Shown: positions 1-8,698, counted from the first letter of the stretch. The stretch: 64,000 nucleotides of DNA from Sulfuricurvum sp. (GCA_030696775.1 JAUYRN010000003.1:16738-80737); one strand, 5' to 3'. Program-made: numbers and translations. The notes: a model not told the origin generated them from the letters alone.

Positions 1-174
1 GTTAAGGCCGTTCGTACTGCAGTAGACGCAGGGAACAAAGAAGAAGCACAAGCAGCACTTGTTATTGCAAATGCAAACTTACACAAATACGTTAGCAAAG
101 GTGTCTTGAAAAAAGAAACTGCTGCTCGTAAAGTAAGCCGTCTTCACCTCGCTGTTAACAAACTCGCAGCGTAA
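1..174 (+). CDS. rpsT: 30S ribosomal protein S20, 3' part
   Basis: The reading frame is open from base 1 and ends in TAA at 172-174, giving the last 57 residues of a small basic protein. The Ala/Lys-rich helical text, with VRTAVDAGNKEEAQ and the end HLAVNKLAA, is typical of S20, which binds 16S rRNA early in 30S assembly. The start lies outside the window. It is followed by prfA on the same strand after 68 bases; rpsT-prfA adjacency is common in Campylobacterota. Confidence 0.93.
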   Translation, partial: VKAVRTAVDAGNKEEAQAALVIANANLHKYVSKGVLKKETAARKVSRLHLAVNKLAA

Positions 175-242
175 ATTTTTGCCTTAGGGCAAACTTTCCT
201 CTTATTATCCACTTTTTTTAACTCCTCTTTTAGGAATCACTT

Positions 243-1310
243 ATGTTATCCGATAAACTCACCCCTTTTATTAACCGTTACAACGAGCTCACAACACTTT
301 TAAGTTCACCTGACATCGGAAACGATATCAAACGCATGACCGATCTTTCCAAAGAACAATCCTCTATTGCTGCCATTTATACCAAAGCAACCGAATATAA
401 AAAAGTATTGGAAGAGATTGAAGAGAACAAAGCTCTCGCATTTGATGCAGAATTGGGTGAACTTGCAAAAGAAGAACTCAAAATATTAGAGCCTCGAGTG
501 GGTGAGCTCGAAGAAGAGATCAAAAAACTTCTTATTCCGACTGATCCTAACGACAAGCGTAATATCTTTATTGAATTACGGGCGGGAACAGGCGGAGATG
601 AAGCGGCGATTTTTGTCGGTGATTTGTTTAATGCTTATGTCCGTTATGCGGATGTACGTGGATGGAAAATCGAACTCATGAGCACCAGCCCCTCAGATGC
701 CGGCGGATTTAAAGAAGTCATTGCCCTTATTAAAGGCGATCAAGTCTATTCACGCCTCAAACACGAAGCGGGTGTCCACCGTGTTCAGCGTGTCCCTGCT
801 ACGGAGTCTCAGGGACGTGTTCATACTTCAGCGATTACCGTTGCCGTTATGCCGGAAGTTGATGACGTAGAAGTTGTCATTAATGAAAGCGACCTCAAGA
901 TCGACGTTATGCGCTCATCCGGCTGCGGCGGACAAAGTGTCAATACCACGGACTCTGCGGTACGGATTACCCACCTTCCAACAGGTATCGTCGTCAACAA
1001 CCAAGATCAAAAATCGCAGCACAAAAATAAAGATAAAGCGATGCAAATTCTTAAAGCCCGTATTTATGATATGCAAATGCATGAAGCGAAAGAAAAAGAG
1101 ATGAATGAGCGTAAAGATCAAGTGGGAACTGGGGATCGAAGTGGACGTATCCGAACCTACAACTACCCTCAAAACCGCATCTCCGATCACCGCATTACGC
1201 TGACTCTTTATCGACTCGAAGAGATTATGCAAGGGGGATTGATGGATGATATTATCGAACCGTTGATTGCCGATATGCAGTCAAAACTGATGGAGAGAAA
1301 CGGGTTATAG
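243..1310 (+). CDS. prfA: Peptide chain release factor 1
   Basis: Class I release factor that reads UAA and UAG and triggers peptidyl-tRNA hydrolysis on the ribosome. The 355-residue length is normal for RF1. The codon-recognition tripeptide PAT is at residues 185-187, which marks RF1 rather than RF2, and the catalytic GGQ is at 229-231 in the context [10 protein letters not shown]; the Cys at 228 stands where many homologues have Ala or Asn. The N-terminal third is the long-helix domain. AGGA at 232-235 precedes the ATG at 243. A structured repeat begins at the first base after the stop codon. Confidence 0.97.
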   Translation: MLSDKLTPFINRYNELTTLLSSPDIGNDIKRMTDLSKEQSSIAAIYTKATEYKKVLEEIEENKALAFDAELGELAKEELKILEPRVGELEEEIKKLLIPTDPNDKRNIFIELRAGTGGDEAAIFVGDLFNAYVRYADVRGWKIELMSTSPSDAGGFKEVIALIKGDQVYSRLKHEAGVHRVQRVPATESQGRVHTSAITVAVMPEVDDVEVVINESDLKIDVMRSSGCGGQSVNTTDSAVRITHLPTGIVVNNQDQKSQHKNKDKAMQILKARIYDMQMHEAKEKEMNERKDQVGTGDRSGRIRTYNYPQNRISDHRITLTLYRLEEIMQGGLMDDIIEPLIADMQSKLMERNGL

Positions 1311-1434
1311 GCATCTCTATACTTTTCTTTTTAATAAGAAAAGTATCAAAAGAAAATCGTCCCCTCAACAAATCGCTACCGATATGCTAATGCACTAGTG
1401 CACTCAATCGGGCTCTTTGTATGTTGCGGAGACA
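1311..1434 (+). repeat. Dispersed structured repeat, copy 1
   Basis: This element starts at the base after the prfA stop. It matches the reverse strand at 49571-49692 with about 17 differences in 123 aligned positions, counted by eye. It opens with a perfect 10-bp hairpin, ATACTTTTCT (1319-1328) with AGAAAAGTAT (1337-1346). A larger imperfect stem pairs 1359-1370 with 1423-1434 and encloses CCGAT/ATCGG arms and the perfect palindrome TGCACTAGTGCA (1391-1402). Both copies lie just downstream of a gene in the same orientation, so it may act as a 3'-end or terminator element. No coding content was seen. Confidence 0.85.
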
Positions 1435-1445
1435 CTATTTAATGA

Positions 1446-2195
1446 CTATTCTCTCCAAATAGTTTCAAAAACTCCCTGAACTTCGCCTTTGAACGTTATC
1501 GTCCCCTCGTCTAATCCTAGATAAAGCGTTTCACCGCTTTTTGGATAGACACGAGCGTTATCCGCGACAGAATTTTCGATAGAAGCCCGATAAAAACACG
1601 CAGCCATTCCTGTTCCGCATGCCAATGTCTCATCTTCTACTCCGCGCTCATAGGTACGGACTTGAATCGCTCCATTGCTCTGTACATACGCAATATTAAC
1701 ATTGGCATTGTATTTGTGGCGAAGGGTACGCGCCATTTCTATGTCAAAGTTTCCCATATCCGCATCAAAGGTGACGAGATGAGGAACGCCGGTATCGATA
1801 AGCCACCATCGCATCTCATTTTCAACAATCTCATCGTTAATGACAAAGGGAGGCGTTAAATCACTTTGAACCATATCACCCTCAACACTTGCCTTTATCA
1901 CCCCAGCACCCGTCAAAAACTCCATACTGGACTCTGCCAAACCAAAACGGTGAGCATAGTGAGCACATGCACGGCTTCCGTTACCGCACATTGAGGCGGT
2001 GGAACCGTCTGCATTGTAAAACTCCCATTCAAAATCATACGTTTCATGGGGAAGCAAAACGATCAATCCATCTGCGCCGATTCCATTTTGACGGTCACAA
2101 AGAATCCGTGCAAGTCCGGAACGATCTGCTCCGTTAAGGGTGTGAAAAATGACAAAATCATTACCGCTTGCGCAGTATTTAGCGATTTGAAGCAT
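1446..2195 (-). CDS. dapF: Diaminopimelate epimerase
   Basis: Converts LL- to meso-diaminopimelate for lysine and peptidoglycan synthesis. Both catalytic cysteine motifs are present: MCGNGSRACAHYA in the first half and ETLACGTGMAAC in the second. The N-terminus KYCASGNDFVIF matches the family's GNDFV signature. The 249 residues are slightly short but complete. It lies 27 bases behind coaE on the same strand, probably co-transcribed with coaE and the SpeE-like gene, an arrangement seen in relatives. It converges on prfA. Confidence 0.96.
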   Translation of the reverse strand: MLQIAKYCASGNDFVIFHTLNGADRSGLARILCDRQNGIGADGLIVLLPHETYDFEWEFYNADGSTASMCGNGSRACAHYAHRFGLAESSMEFLTGAGVIKASVEGDMVQSDLTPPFVINDEIVENEMRWWLIDTGVPHLVTFDADMGNFDIEMARTLRHKYNANVNIAYVQSNGAIQVRTYERGVEDETLACGTGMAACFYRASIENSVADNARVYPKSGETLYLGLDEGTITFKGEVQGVFETIWRE

Positions 2196-2222
2196 GGATG
2201 TCCTTGCAATAAAAGTAAGGGA

Positions 2223-2828
2223 TTATACCTTAGGGGCGGGGTAGAGTTCTTTAATTGATTCAACAAACTGTTCACATTGTGCTTGAAGATGTTTAAGATT
2301 GGAAGAATTATCGATTACCCACGTTGCTCGTGAGCGCTTTTCTTCGATGTCCATTTGAGTCTCGATTCGACGAAGTGATTCTTCAGCTGTAAAGCCGTTG
2401 CGTTTCATAAATCGCTCAAGCTGAAGTTCTTTGGGAGTGTAAACAACCACTGAATTTTTAATCGGATACGAGGAGGTTTCAAAAAAGAGAGGGATATCTA
2501 TAAGATAAGGATATTTTAGGAGGTCTTGTTTTTCACTTGCTTCTTCGATAGCAGCACGAATTTTTGGGTGTAAAAAAGCTTCGAGTTCTTTTTTTGCTTT
2601 TGGATCGGAAAAGATTATTTTTCCTAATTCGGGACGATTGACTTTATTTCCGTGAATGTACTGTTCACCAAAATGTTCACGTATCCAAGCAGAATTTTCA
2701 TCTAAAAGACGATGAGAAATAGCATCTGCGTCAATGATACGTAAGCCATTAAGTCCTAAAAGAGACGCAACAGTACTTTTGCCTGTAGCAATCCCTCCTG
2801 TCAATGCAATCGCGTACTGATACGCCAT
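2223..2828 (-). CDS. coaE: Dephospho-CoA kinase
   Basis: Last step of coenzyme A synthesis: ATP-dependent phosphorylation of dephospho-CoA. The P-loop GGIATGKST is at residues 11-19, followed by IIDADAISHRLL (the family's D-A-D motif) and a C-terminal lid-type segment with RNGFTAEESLRRI and VIDNSS. The 201-residue length is normal. It is followed on the same strand by dapF after 27 bases. Confidence 0.96.
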   Translation of the reverse strand: MAYQYAIALTGGIATGKSTVASLLGLNGLRIIDADAISHRLLDENSAWIREHFGEQYIHGNKVNRPELGKIIFSDPKAKKELEAFLHPKIRAAIEEASEKQDLLKYPYLIDIPLFFETSSYPIKNSVVVYTPKELQLERFMKRNGFTAEESLRRIETQMDIEEKRSRATWVIDNSSNLKHLQAQCEQFVESIKELYPAPKV

Positions 2829-2949
2829 TATAGTCTCCTATAATGACGTGAGCTTTCTGCTGAAGACAAAGTGCCCTGTGGGTGAAACCAAGCGTTAGTG
2901 TAGCCAATCGGGATGTATTCCGATGGCGTATTCATTAAGTGGTCCGCCA

Positions 2950-3564
2950 TTAATTACGGATAATTCCCAAATAGTTTTTACGCACATATTGAGGCATAGC
3001 GAAAGAAGCAGTTTGAACATCACAGTTGTAATACTGATGCCCTTCGAGCAAATCACTGCGCTGCAAAATTATATCGGCTGTTGGATGGTACTCTTTGGAG
3101 CATAACAACAAGGTTGTCCCATTTTCGAGATGATACGGCATAATGATTTTGAAATAATTTCCCAAAATTTGCATTAAACTCGTATTTGCACCTACCTCAT
3201 CCAAAGAAGGATGCTGCATGACGACTAAACCATCCTCTTTTAATATGCGGTTGATATGGGCGATTACCGCACTGTCGTCGGTGATACTGTCCAATAAAAG
3301 TACATCAACACTTTTATCTTCTACATTTCGAAACGACTCGAGAAGATTTGTACTGCTAACGCTCGTTACAGCAGATTCACGGTAGCGAGAAAGTTCGCCA
3401 AGTAGTAATTCTCGATTATCGCTTGCGAGCAATACAGAGGTTGGTAGTTTATGTGTACACAAAGCGACGTGCACCATCATTTCTGGATAAATAAATGTTT
3501 TCATTGGTGTAAACTCTTCAGGGTTAATTTTAAGCGATTGTAACACGTAGAGATTAAACCTCAT
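2950..3564 (-). CDS. Degenerate spermidine synthase-like protein
   Basis: The 204-residue protein resembles the short SpeE-like proteins of Campylobacterota: IYPEMMVHVALCTHK, then a Rossmann-like half with DVLLLDSITDD and the C-terminal FAMPQYVRKNY. The glycine-rich cofactor motif that normally follows the first strand (GGGDG) is replaced by LLASDNRELL, and the N-terminal beta region is missing, so aminopropyltransferase activity is doubtful. The start is uncertain; an in-frame ATG 20 codons in (3504, MKTFIYPEMM) is also possible, and neither has a strong ribosome site. It is upstream of coaE and dapF, separated by 121 bases. Confidence 0.7.
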   Translation of the reverse strand: MRFNLYVLQSLKINPEEFTPMKTFIYPEMMVHVALCTHKLPTSVLLASDNRELLLGELSRYRESAVTSVSSTNLLESFRNVEDKSVDVLLLDSITDDSAVIAHINRILKEDGLVVMQHPSLDEVGANTSLMQILGNYFKIIMPYHLENGTTLLLCSKEYHPTADIILQRSDLLEGHQYYNCDVQTASFAMPQYVRKNYLGIIRN

Positions 3565-3616
3565 TGAAAGAGTAGATGAAGCCTTTATCTTACAGATGAA
3601 AACAAAATTATTAGCA

Positions 3617-3622
3617 TATAAT
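3617..3622 (+). promoter_or_regulatory. -10 box of the small membrane protein gene
   Basis: TATAAT, 37 bases before the ATG at 3660. It lies so close to the upstream in-frame ATG at 3624 that transcription should start after that codon, which supports the 3660 start. Confidence 0.55.
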
Positions 3623-3659
3623 TATGCCAAATTTTTATTATAACTTGGAGAATACTAAT

Positions 3660-3860
3660 ATGTGTGCAGAAAAAATACAACGTCTTTTAATGGCAATCGT
3701 TCTAACCATCTCAATGGTTCTCTTTATTCAAGGCTTTACACTTTATGGAATGATACTTCAAGGATTCGTCATTCTGATGATTTTGGTATGGGCATTCGTA
3801 GATTTTTGTCCTTCTATCTGGGTATTTAGTAAACTATTTGGAAAGTGCCCAACCAAATAA
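3660..3860 (+). CDS. Small DUF2892-type inner-membrane protein
   Basis: A 66-residue protein with two hydrophobic segments (about 8-28 and 33-50) and the ending DFCPSIWVFSKLFGKCP, like the DUF2892 family of small two-helix membrane proteins. Its function is unknown; relatives often lie beside rhodanese or stress genes. I start it at ATG 3660 because GGAG at 3647-3650 is well spaced and the TATAAT at 3617-3622 would put the RNA start downstream of the longer in-frame start at 3624. It stands alone between a divergent SpeE-like gene and purM. Confidence 0.75.
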   Translation: MCAEKIQRLLMAIVLTISMVLFIQGFTLYGMILQGFVILMILVWAFVDFCPSIWVFSKLFGKCPTK

Positions 3861-3883
3861 ACTTCTACTAACATCCAGTTTGC

Positions 3884-3889
3884 TATAAT
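3884..3889 (+). promoter_or_regulatory. -10 box of purM
   Basis: TTTGCTATAAT has an extended -10 form and sits 30 bases before the purM ATG, with the ribosome site GGTGGAG between them. Confidence 0.55.
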
Positions 3890-3919
3890 TTCACCACTAA
3901 AACAGGTGGAGAATCTTAA

Positions 3920-4915
3920 ATGAGCCAAATCAGCTATAAAGATGCCGGTGTCGATATTGACGCAGGCAACAGTTTCGTCGAAAACATCAAACCGCTTGTC
4001 AAATCGACTAGAATTCCAGGTGTACTAGGTGGAATCGGTTCATTTGCCGGAGCGTTTGAACTCCCAACCGGTTACCGTGAACCCGTTATGCTTGCAGCGA
4101 CTGATGGTGTTGGAACCAAGCTCAAACTGGCTATTGACTCAGGTATTCACAGCACTGTAGGTATTGATCTCGTTGCTATGTGTGTCAATGACCTTATCTG
4201 TAACTTCGGAACTCCTTCGTTTTTTCTTGATTACTATGCAACAGGGAAGCTCGATGTTAAAGCTGCTACCGCAGTTGTATCAGGAATTGCAGAAGGCTGT
4301 ATTCAAGCAGAATGTGCTCTTATTGGCGGCGAAACAGCTGAGATGCCAGGAATGTACCACAGTGATGACTATGACCTTGCTGGGTTTGCCGTAGGTGTTG
4401 GAGAAAAAAGTGAACTTGACCGAACCGCTCATGTCAATGCAGGAGACATTCTTATTGCACTGCCAAGCTCAGGGCTTCATTCCAACGGCTTTTCATTAGC
4501 ACGTAAAGTGTTGTTTGAAAAAATGGGAATGAAATTTGAGGATGATTTCAACGGAAAACCTCTTATTGATACGCTGCTCACTCCAACACGTATCTACGTT
4601 AAAACTTTTAAAGAACTCAAAGATAAAATTCAAGCACTCGCGCACATCACCGGTGGTGGAATTGTTGAAAATCTTCCACGCGTACTCCCTGATAACATGC
4701 GTGCCGTTATCACTGAATCTTCTATTCGTGTATTGCCAATTTTTGAACTTATCGGTCAACATGTTGCGCGTGCTGAAATGTTCCGTGCATTCAATATGGG
4801 TGTCGGGATGATTCTCGTTGTCAAATCAGAAAATGTAGAAGATGTTTTAAATGCAACCGACGGGTACGTTATCGGACATCTTGAAGTTGGCGTTAAAGAA
4901 GCAATACTGGTATAA
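3920..4915 (+). CDS. purM: Phosphoribosylformylglycinamidine cyclo-ligase
   Basis: AIR synthetase, the ATP-dependent ring closure of purine synthesis. The 331-residue length and motifs are typical: [12 protein letters not shown] at the N-terminus, GGFGGF-type loop as [44 protein letters not shown] and [13 protein letters not shown]. Both AIRS-fold halves are present. The ribosome site GGTGGAG precedes the ATG. No operon partner is evident; the next gene starts 35 bases downstream with its own ribosome site. Confidence 0.97.
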   Translation: MSQISYKDAGVDIDAGNSFVENIKPLVKSTRIPGVLGGIGSFAGAFELPTGYREPVMLAATDGVGTKLKLAIDSGIHSTVGIDLVAMCVNDLICNFGTPSFFLDYYATGKLDVKAATAVVSGIAEGCIQAECALIGGETAEMPGMYHSDDYDLAGFAVGVGEKSELDRTAHVNAGDILIALPSSGLHSNGFSLARKVLFEKMGMKFEDDFNGKPLIDTLLTPTRIYVKTFKELKDKIQALAHITGGGIVENLPRVLPDNMRAVITESSIRVLPIFELIGQHVARAEMFRAFNMGVGMILVVKSENVEDVLNATDGYVIGHLEVGVKEAILV

Positions 4916-4950
4916 TCGTCATGTAAATTCCATTTTAAAAGGATGTACTC

Positions 4951-5391
4951 ATGATCGGTAAAATTTTCGCAGGCGTAGTGGTAGCAGCTGTAGCCATACA
5001 GTTCGTCCCCTACGGCAAAAATCACACAAATCCTCACATAATCAGCGAACCTCAGTGGGATTCACCCCGAACTAAAGAACTTTTTAATAATGCCTGTGCT
5101 GACTGCCACTCTCATGAAACCAAGTATCCTTGGTATAGCGATGTTGCTCCTGTTTCATGGTTGCTACAGCGTGATATAGACGAAGGGCGTGAGCACTTCA
5201 ACGTCTCAACATGGGGTGCTCAGAAAAAAAATGAAGGCAAAGAGGCTGCTAAAGAAGTACGTGAAGGAGAAATGCCACCATGGTTTTATCTTCCAACACA
5301 CCCAGAAGCCAAGCTCACAGATATCCAGAAACAAGAACTCGTAAATGGTTTAGAAAAAACATTTGGGAAAGAAGAAGCAGCAGAGAAATAG
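4951..5391 (+). CDS. Periplasmic haem-binding domain protein (single CxxCH)
   Basis: The 146-residue protein has an N-terminal hydrophobic segment (about residues 3-20) that serves as signal or anchor, then a haem motif CADCH at residues 49-53 within [25 protein letters not shown]. This matches the haem-binding domain family (PF14376 type), small c-type cytochromes thought to act in periplasmic electron transfer. [16 protein letters not shown] near the end supplies the conserved MPP segment with a possible Met ligand. It converges on ccoG. Confidence 0.85.
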   Translation: MIGKIFAGVVVAAVAIQFVPYGKNHTNPHIISEPQWDSPRTKELFNNACADCHSHETKYPWYSDVAPVSWLLQRDIDEGREHFNVSTWGAQKKNEGKEAAKEVREGEMPPWFYLPTHPEAKLTDIQKQELVNGLEKTFGKEEAAEK

Positions 5392-5402
5392 CCTGAAAGC
5401 AT

Positions 5403-5423
5403 TTCTCTTTTTTATATAGAGAA
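5403..5423. terminator. Possible bidirectional terminator hairpin
   Basis: TTCTCT (5403-5408) pairs with AGAGAA (5418-5423) around a T-rich loop, between two convergent genes. The stem is only 6 bp, so support is weak. Confidence 0.35.
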
Positions 5424-5428
5424 GAGAT

Positions 5429-6898
5429 TTAATCCTCTTCTTTTTTATCCTTGTCATCTTCTAATAAATCTTCTCGCGGGAATGTAAACGTAGACTGACG
5501 GACAACCATTACCTTCATTTTATCATCCATTGCATACGCTTTAATCGTAATAGGAATAACCGTATCTTTACGATCATCTTTAACAAGTATCTCATCTGCA
5601 TACAGAACAATTACTTTTTTCTTGACAACACCCGGCTTAACTTTAAACGGCTCAGTAGGTGTCCCTATTTTAATCTTGCCTTCCATACCTTTGGGTGCAA
5701 TAACATCAAAGTAATAGTCGTGATCTTCATTGAGAGTATTTTGCAATAAGAAGGTATAGGCGTTATCAACTCGTATTTTCCCCTCATCCGTATGATTGAT
5801 CGAATAAAGACGATTCTCTTTGTTGATGTTAAGAAGCATATATTCTTTCTTACTGCCCATCATCCCCAAAATAATACTGACGACAATCAAAATACCAATA
5901 TAGCCTAAAATCTTAGGGCGGAAATAATGTGTTTTACCCTTCATAAAAAGAGTCTCTTTTTCACTTGACCACTCAACCAAACTTGGCTTTCCGAGCTTGC
6001 CCATGACTTCTGTACATGCATCGACACACTCTAAACAGTTAATACATTCCAGTTGAAGCCCTTGACGGATGTCAATGTGGGTAGGACACACAGTAACACA
6101 ACTTTCACAGGTAGTACACTCTGCATTCGTATTCACACTTAACAAATCTTTTTGTTTTGTGAATAACTTCTCTTTTTGCTCATTATAAATCTCGCCACCA
6201 CGATTAGGGTTATAAATCGCCATAATCGTATCGTCGTCGTACAATACCGATTGAATACGTGAATAAGGACAGACATAAACACAAAAATTTTCTTGCAAGA
6301 AAATGACATCATAAACCAAAAAGAGAACAATACCAACAATCGAACCGATAAGAACTAAATGCTCATTAGGATTTTGGATGTACGCTAAAAAATCCTCAGG
6401 AGGGACAAAATACCACATCAAATCCGCAGCAGCAATAAATGCCAATCCTGTCCAGATTAAAATTGCGACCAAACGCTTAATCTTATTTTCTGCTTTTGAA
6501 TAATCAGGTTCTTGCTGCTTATTTTTAATACGTTTGCGCAGACCCAAAAGTTTTGTTTCGATTAAATCACGGTACACAACTCTAAAAATAGTTTGAGGAC
6601 ATATCCATCCGCAAAAAACACGGCCACCTAAGACGGTAATACCAAAAACACCAATAAATAAGAGCATAAGCAAAAAGGGCATCAGGTAAAGCTCTTGCAT
6701 ATCAAACTGAATAAACATCAGGTGAAGTTTTAACTTATCAAAACTCAATAAAAAGAGATGATTTCCATCAATACGTATCCATGGAATAATCAATGACAAA
6801 ATGGTCACAAATCCATAAAACCAATACCGTTTGATTCTCCATGGAACCCACTTATTCAAATAAGCTTTTCCCTTAAGGGATACTTCTTCTGTACTCAT
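5429..6898 (-). CDS. ccoG: Cytochrome c oxidase accessory protein CcoG
   Basis: Polyferredoxin-type inner-membrane protein (CcoG/RdxA/FixG) linked to copper reduction for cbb3 oxidase assembly. About five membrane segments are visible (near 28-48, 68-92, 142-165, 180-200, 325-345). Cysteine motifs are FCGWICPQ, CVYVCPYSR, then two 4Fe-4S sets CTTCESCVTVCP and CINCLECVDAC. The C-terminal 110 residues form the FixG immunoglobulin-like domain. Length 489 is normal. Its ATG overlaps the stop of the upstream recombinase-like gene by 4 bases, so the two are likely translated together. No ccoNOPQ genes lie in the window. Confidence 0.95.
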   Translation of the reverse strand: MSTEEVSLKGKAYLNKWVPWRIKRYWFYGFVTILSLIIPWIRIDGNHLFLLSFDKLKLHLMFIQFDMQELYLMPFLLMLLFIGVFGITVLGGRVFCGWICPQTIFRVVYRDLIETKLLGLRKRIKNKQQEPDYSKAENKIKRLVAILIWTGLAFIAAADLMWYFVPPEDFLAYIQNPNEHLVLIGSIVGIVLFLVYDVIFLQENFCVYVCPYSRIQSVLYDDDTIMAIYNPNRGGEIYNEQKEKLFTKQKDLLSVNTNAECTTCESCVTVCPTHIDIRQGLQLECINCLECVDACTEVMGKLGKPSLVEWSSEKETLFMKGKTHYFRPKILGYIGILIVVSIILGMMGSKKEYMLLNINKENRLYSINHTDEGKIRVDNAYTFLLQNTLNEDHDYYFDVIAPKGMEGKIKIGTPTEPFKVKPGVVKKKVIVLYADEILVKDDRKDTVIPITIKAYAMDDKMKVMVVRQSTFTFPREDLLEDDKDKKEED

Positions 6899-7557
6899 TC
6901 ACTCTCCTTTTTATTTGGTTCAATGTTTGGGCATTGAATGGTTTCGATCATAATCGCACGTGCATCTGAGGCGTTATTCGAAAGAACAACTCCTTGCACC
7001 AAAGCTTTTAACTCTCGCGATTCGACATAATCTTTTAATGAGCTGCGACTCACTTTCATTTGACGAGCTATTTCACTAACACTATTACCCTGTTTTAGCA
7101 GGGAAATAATTTGATCTAACTTTAAATCAAATTTTGATACTGATTTAGACCCGCGTGGTCGACCAATACCTTTTTTATCATCATTTTGAACCATTTGTCG
7201 AAGCTGATCGATAAGGCCTAAAACGACCATTATATCACTCTGGGTATTGATTATAATCCCTTGTTTTACACAATGAATTGTATTCGCATTTTTTAGAAGA
7301 CAACTCATTACCTGGACTACATCTTCGATATTAACGCTCAGTACCCACACGTCATAAATCAATAATGTATCTGCTCGCAAGGAACGAAAGAGCTCCACTA
7401 CATTATTTCGCTCACTTATCCGTTTATTTTGGGAAATCTGGTCTATCAGTTCTCTATCAATTGGGAGTTTCATTTGATCGCTATAAGCATTAATCAATTT
7501 TAATTGCTCATAAACATTATCAAAATCTTTATCAGGACGAATATAGCTCACAGTCAT
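6895..7557 (-). CDS. Serine-recombinase-like protein with C-terminal HTH
   Basis: The N-terminal 130 residues resemble a resolvase/invertase fold (VSYIRPDKDFDNVYEQ, VVELFRSLRADTLLIYD) and are followed by GRPRGSKSVSKFD and a Hin-like helix-turn-helix (SVSEIARQMKVSRSSLKDYV). The catalytic serine expected after the first strand (YxRVSS type) is absent; the sequence there is YIRPDKDF. It is therefore probably a DNA-binding regulator, not a recombinase. I start at ATG 7557 (GAGAGG 12 bases upstream), because a 10-bp inverted repeat fills 7561-7591. The alternative start is 7596, with no ribosome site. The stop overlaps the ccoG start by 4 bases. Confidence 0.75.
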   Translation of the reverse strand: MTVSYIRPDKDFDNVYEQLKLINAYSDQMKLPIDRELIDQISQNKRISERNNVVELFRSLRADTLLIYDVWVLSVNIEDVVQVMSCLLKNANTIHCVKQGIIINTQSDIMVVLGLIDQLRQMVQNDDKKGIGRPRGSKSVSKFDLKLDQIISLLKQGNSVSEIARQMKVSRSSLKDYVESRELKALVQGVVLSNNASDARAIMIETIQCPNIEPNKKESE

Positions 7558-7560
7558 TGC

Positions 7561-7591
7561 GGTTAAATTCCTCTCAAAGTTGAATTTAACC
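7561..7591. promoter_or_regulatory. 10-bp inverted repeat before the recombinase-like gene
   Basis: GGTTAAATTC (7561-7570) and GAATTTAACC (7582-7591) are a perfect inverted repeat with an 11-base spacer, so the arm centres are 21 bases apart. It ends 3 bases before the chosen ATG, and the ribosome site GAGAGG lies at its loop/stem border. It could be an operator for autoregulation or an RNA hairpin controlling translation. Confidence 0.6.
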
Positions 7592-7636
7592 GTCATAATA
7601 GCTTATTTCGACGACTTAAGTCAATAAAGAATCTAT

Positions 7637-8431
7637 TTATTTCGTCACAATCGTATCACTCAAGATGACAACTTCACATTGCAACTCGATTGAGAACTGT
7701 TCAAGCACCTTTTTTTGGGCTTCCTTTATCAGGAAAAGGGCATCTTCATAGTCACCGCCACCATAGTTGACGAGAAAATTAGCATGAACTTCACTAAACG
7801 CCATTGCCCCCACCCGGATTCCTTTTAATCCTACTGCCTCAATAAGCCGACCCGCATAATCATTTGGAGGATTTTTAAAACAACTCCCGGCACTGGCTTC
7901 ATTGGGTTGATTAGAACGCATTTGGGCAAACAGTTCAAGCCGTTCAAAAGAAAATCCCGCTTCAAGCTCAAATACAGCCTCAAAAACGACATCATTAATG
8001 GATGTCTTTCGATAGCCATACTCTATTTCATTTTTTTGTTTCCATCCGCTTTGGGTACGAATCGCAATCAGATGATTAAAAATTTCATACTCTTTGAGTC
8101 CCGCATTCATTTTTAACATTCCACCCAATGTTCCCGGAAGTTTTGAAAGATACTCAAAATGAGCAATATTATTTTTTTTGCAAAACGACACGACTCTTCC
8201 TCCGGGAGTTGCCGCACCGATGATCAGACGATTACCCTCTACTCGAATAAAATCATATTGTTTTGAAAGCATCATTAGCGGTGGAGGAGTAGGAGAAACG
8301 AGCACGTTATTTGCACTTCCCACAATTACGTGTCCTACTGGAACAACGTCATTTTCAATGAGCATTACATCAACGATAGGACCAATACGAATAGAGCTGA
8401 ATTTTGAAAAATCAATAACTTTAGACGTCAT
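7637..8431 (-). CDS. murB: UDP-N-acetylenolpyruvoylglucosamine reductase
   Basis: FAD enzyme that makes UDP-N-acetylmuramate, the second committed step of peptidoglycan synthesis. The 264-residue length fits the short type II MurB. Visible motifs are LPGTLGGMLKMNAG (flavin loop), YGYRKTSIND (conserved Tyr-Arg), ASAGSCFKNPP (catalytic Ser region) and HANFLVNYGGG. Its ATG overlaps the fliQ stop by 4 bases, so it is part of the mqnD-fliQ-murB unit. Confidence 0.95.
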   Translation of the reverse strand: MTSKVIDFSKFSSIRIGPIVDVMLIENDVVPVGHVIVGSANNVLVSPTPPPLMMLSKQYDFIRVEGNRLIIGAATPGGRVVSFCKKNNIAHFEYLSKLPGTLGGMLKMNAGLKEYEIFNHLIAIRTQSGWKQKNEIEYGYRKTSINDVVFEAVFELEAGFSFERLELFAQMRSNQPNEASAGSCFKNPPNDYAGRLIEAVGLKGIRVGAMAFSEVHANFLVNYGGGDYEDALFLIKEAQKKVLEQFSIELQCEVVILSDTIVTK

Positions 8432-8697
8432 TGAATAAAAGTCGGAATCATATTAAACATCCGAATGGTAAAATCTTGCATCTCATTCATCATCCATGGC
8501 ATTGTCAAGATAATCACAATAATAATTCCAACAATCTTAGGAATGAAACTCAGCGTCATCTCATTAATTTGGGTAGTGGCTTGGAAGATACTGACTGCAA
8601 GTCCCAAAAACATCCCTACAAGCAAGGCCGGCAGTGATAAAATCAACGCAACTTTAAAGGTTTCAATTCCTAAACCAACAAGTTCTTCTTGCATCAT
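8428..8697 (-). CDS. fliQ: Flagellar export apparatus protein FliQ
   Basis: An 89-residue protein with two membrane helices (about 14-40 and 50-72), the usual size for FliQ, a component of the flagellar type III secretion gate with FliP and FliR. Typical text is ALILSLPALLVGMFLGLAVSIFQATTQINEMTLSFIPKI. It is wedged between mqnD (1 base upstream) and murB (4-base overlap); fliQ-murB adjacency is familiar in Campylobacterota. Confidence 0.94.
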   Translation of the reverse strand: MMQEELVGLGIETFKVALILSLPALLVGMFLGLAVSIFQATTQINEMTLSFIPKIVGIIIVIILTMPWMMNEMQDFTIRMFNMIPTFIQ

Positions 8698-8698
8698 G

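Noticed and set aside
178..193. TTTGCC-TTAG-GGCAAA hairpin behind rpsT as a terminator
   Set aside because: The stem is only 6 bp and prfA follows on the same strand, so read-through is likely.
6895..7596. Serine-recombinase-like gene as evidence of a mobile element
   Set aside because: The catalytic serine is missing, no inverted element boundaries are seen and it is operon-coupled to ccoG, so it looks domesticated.
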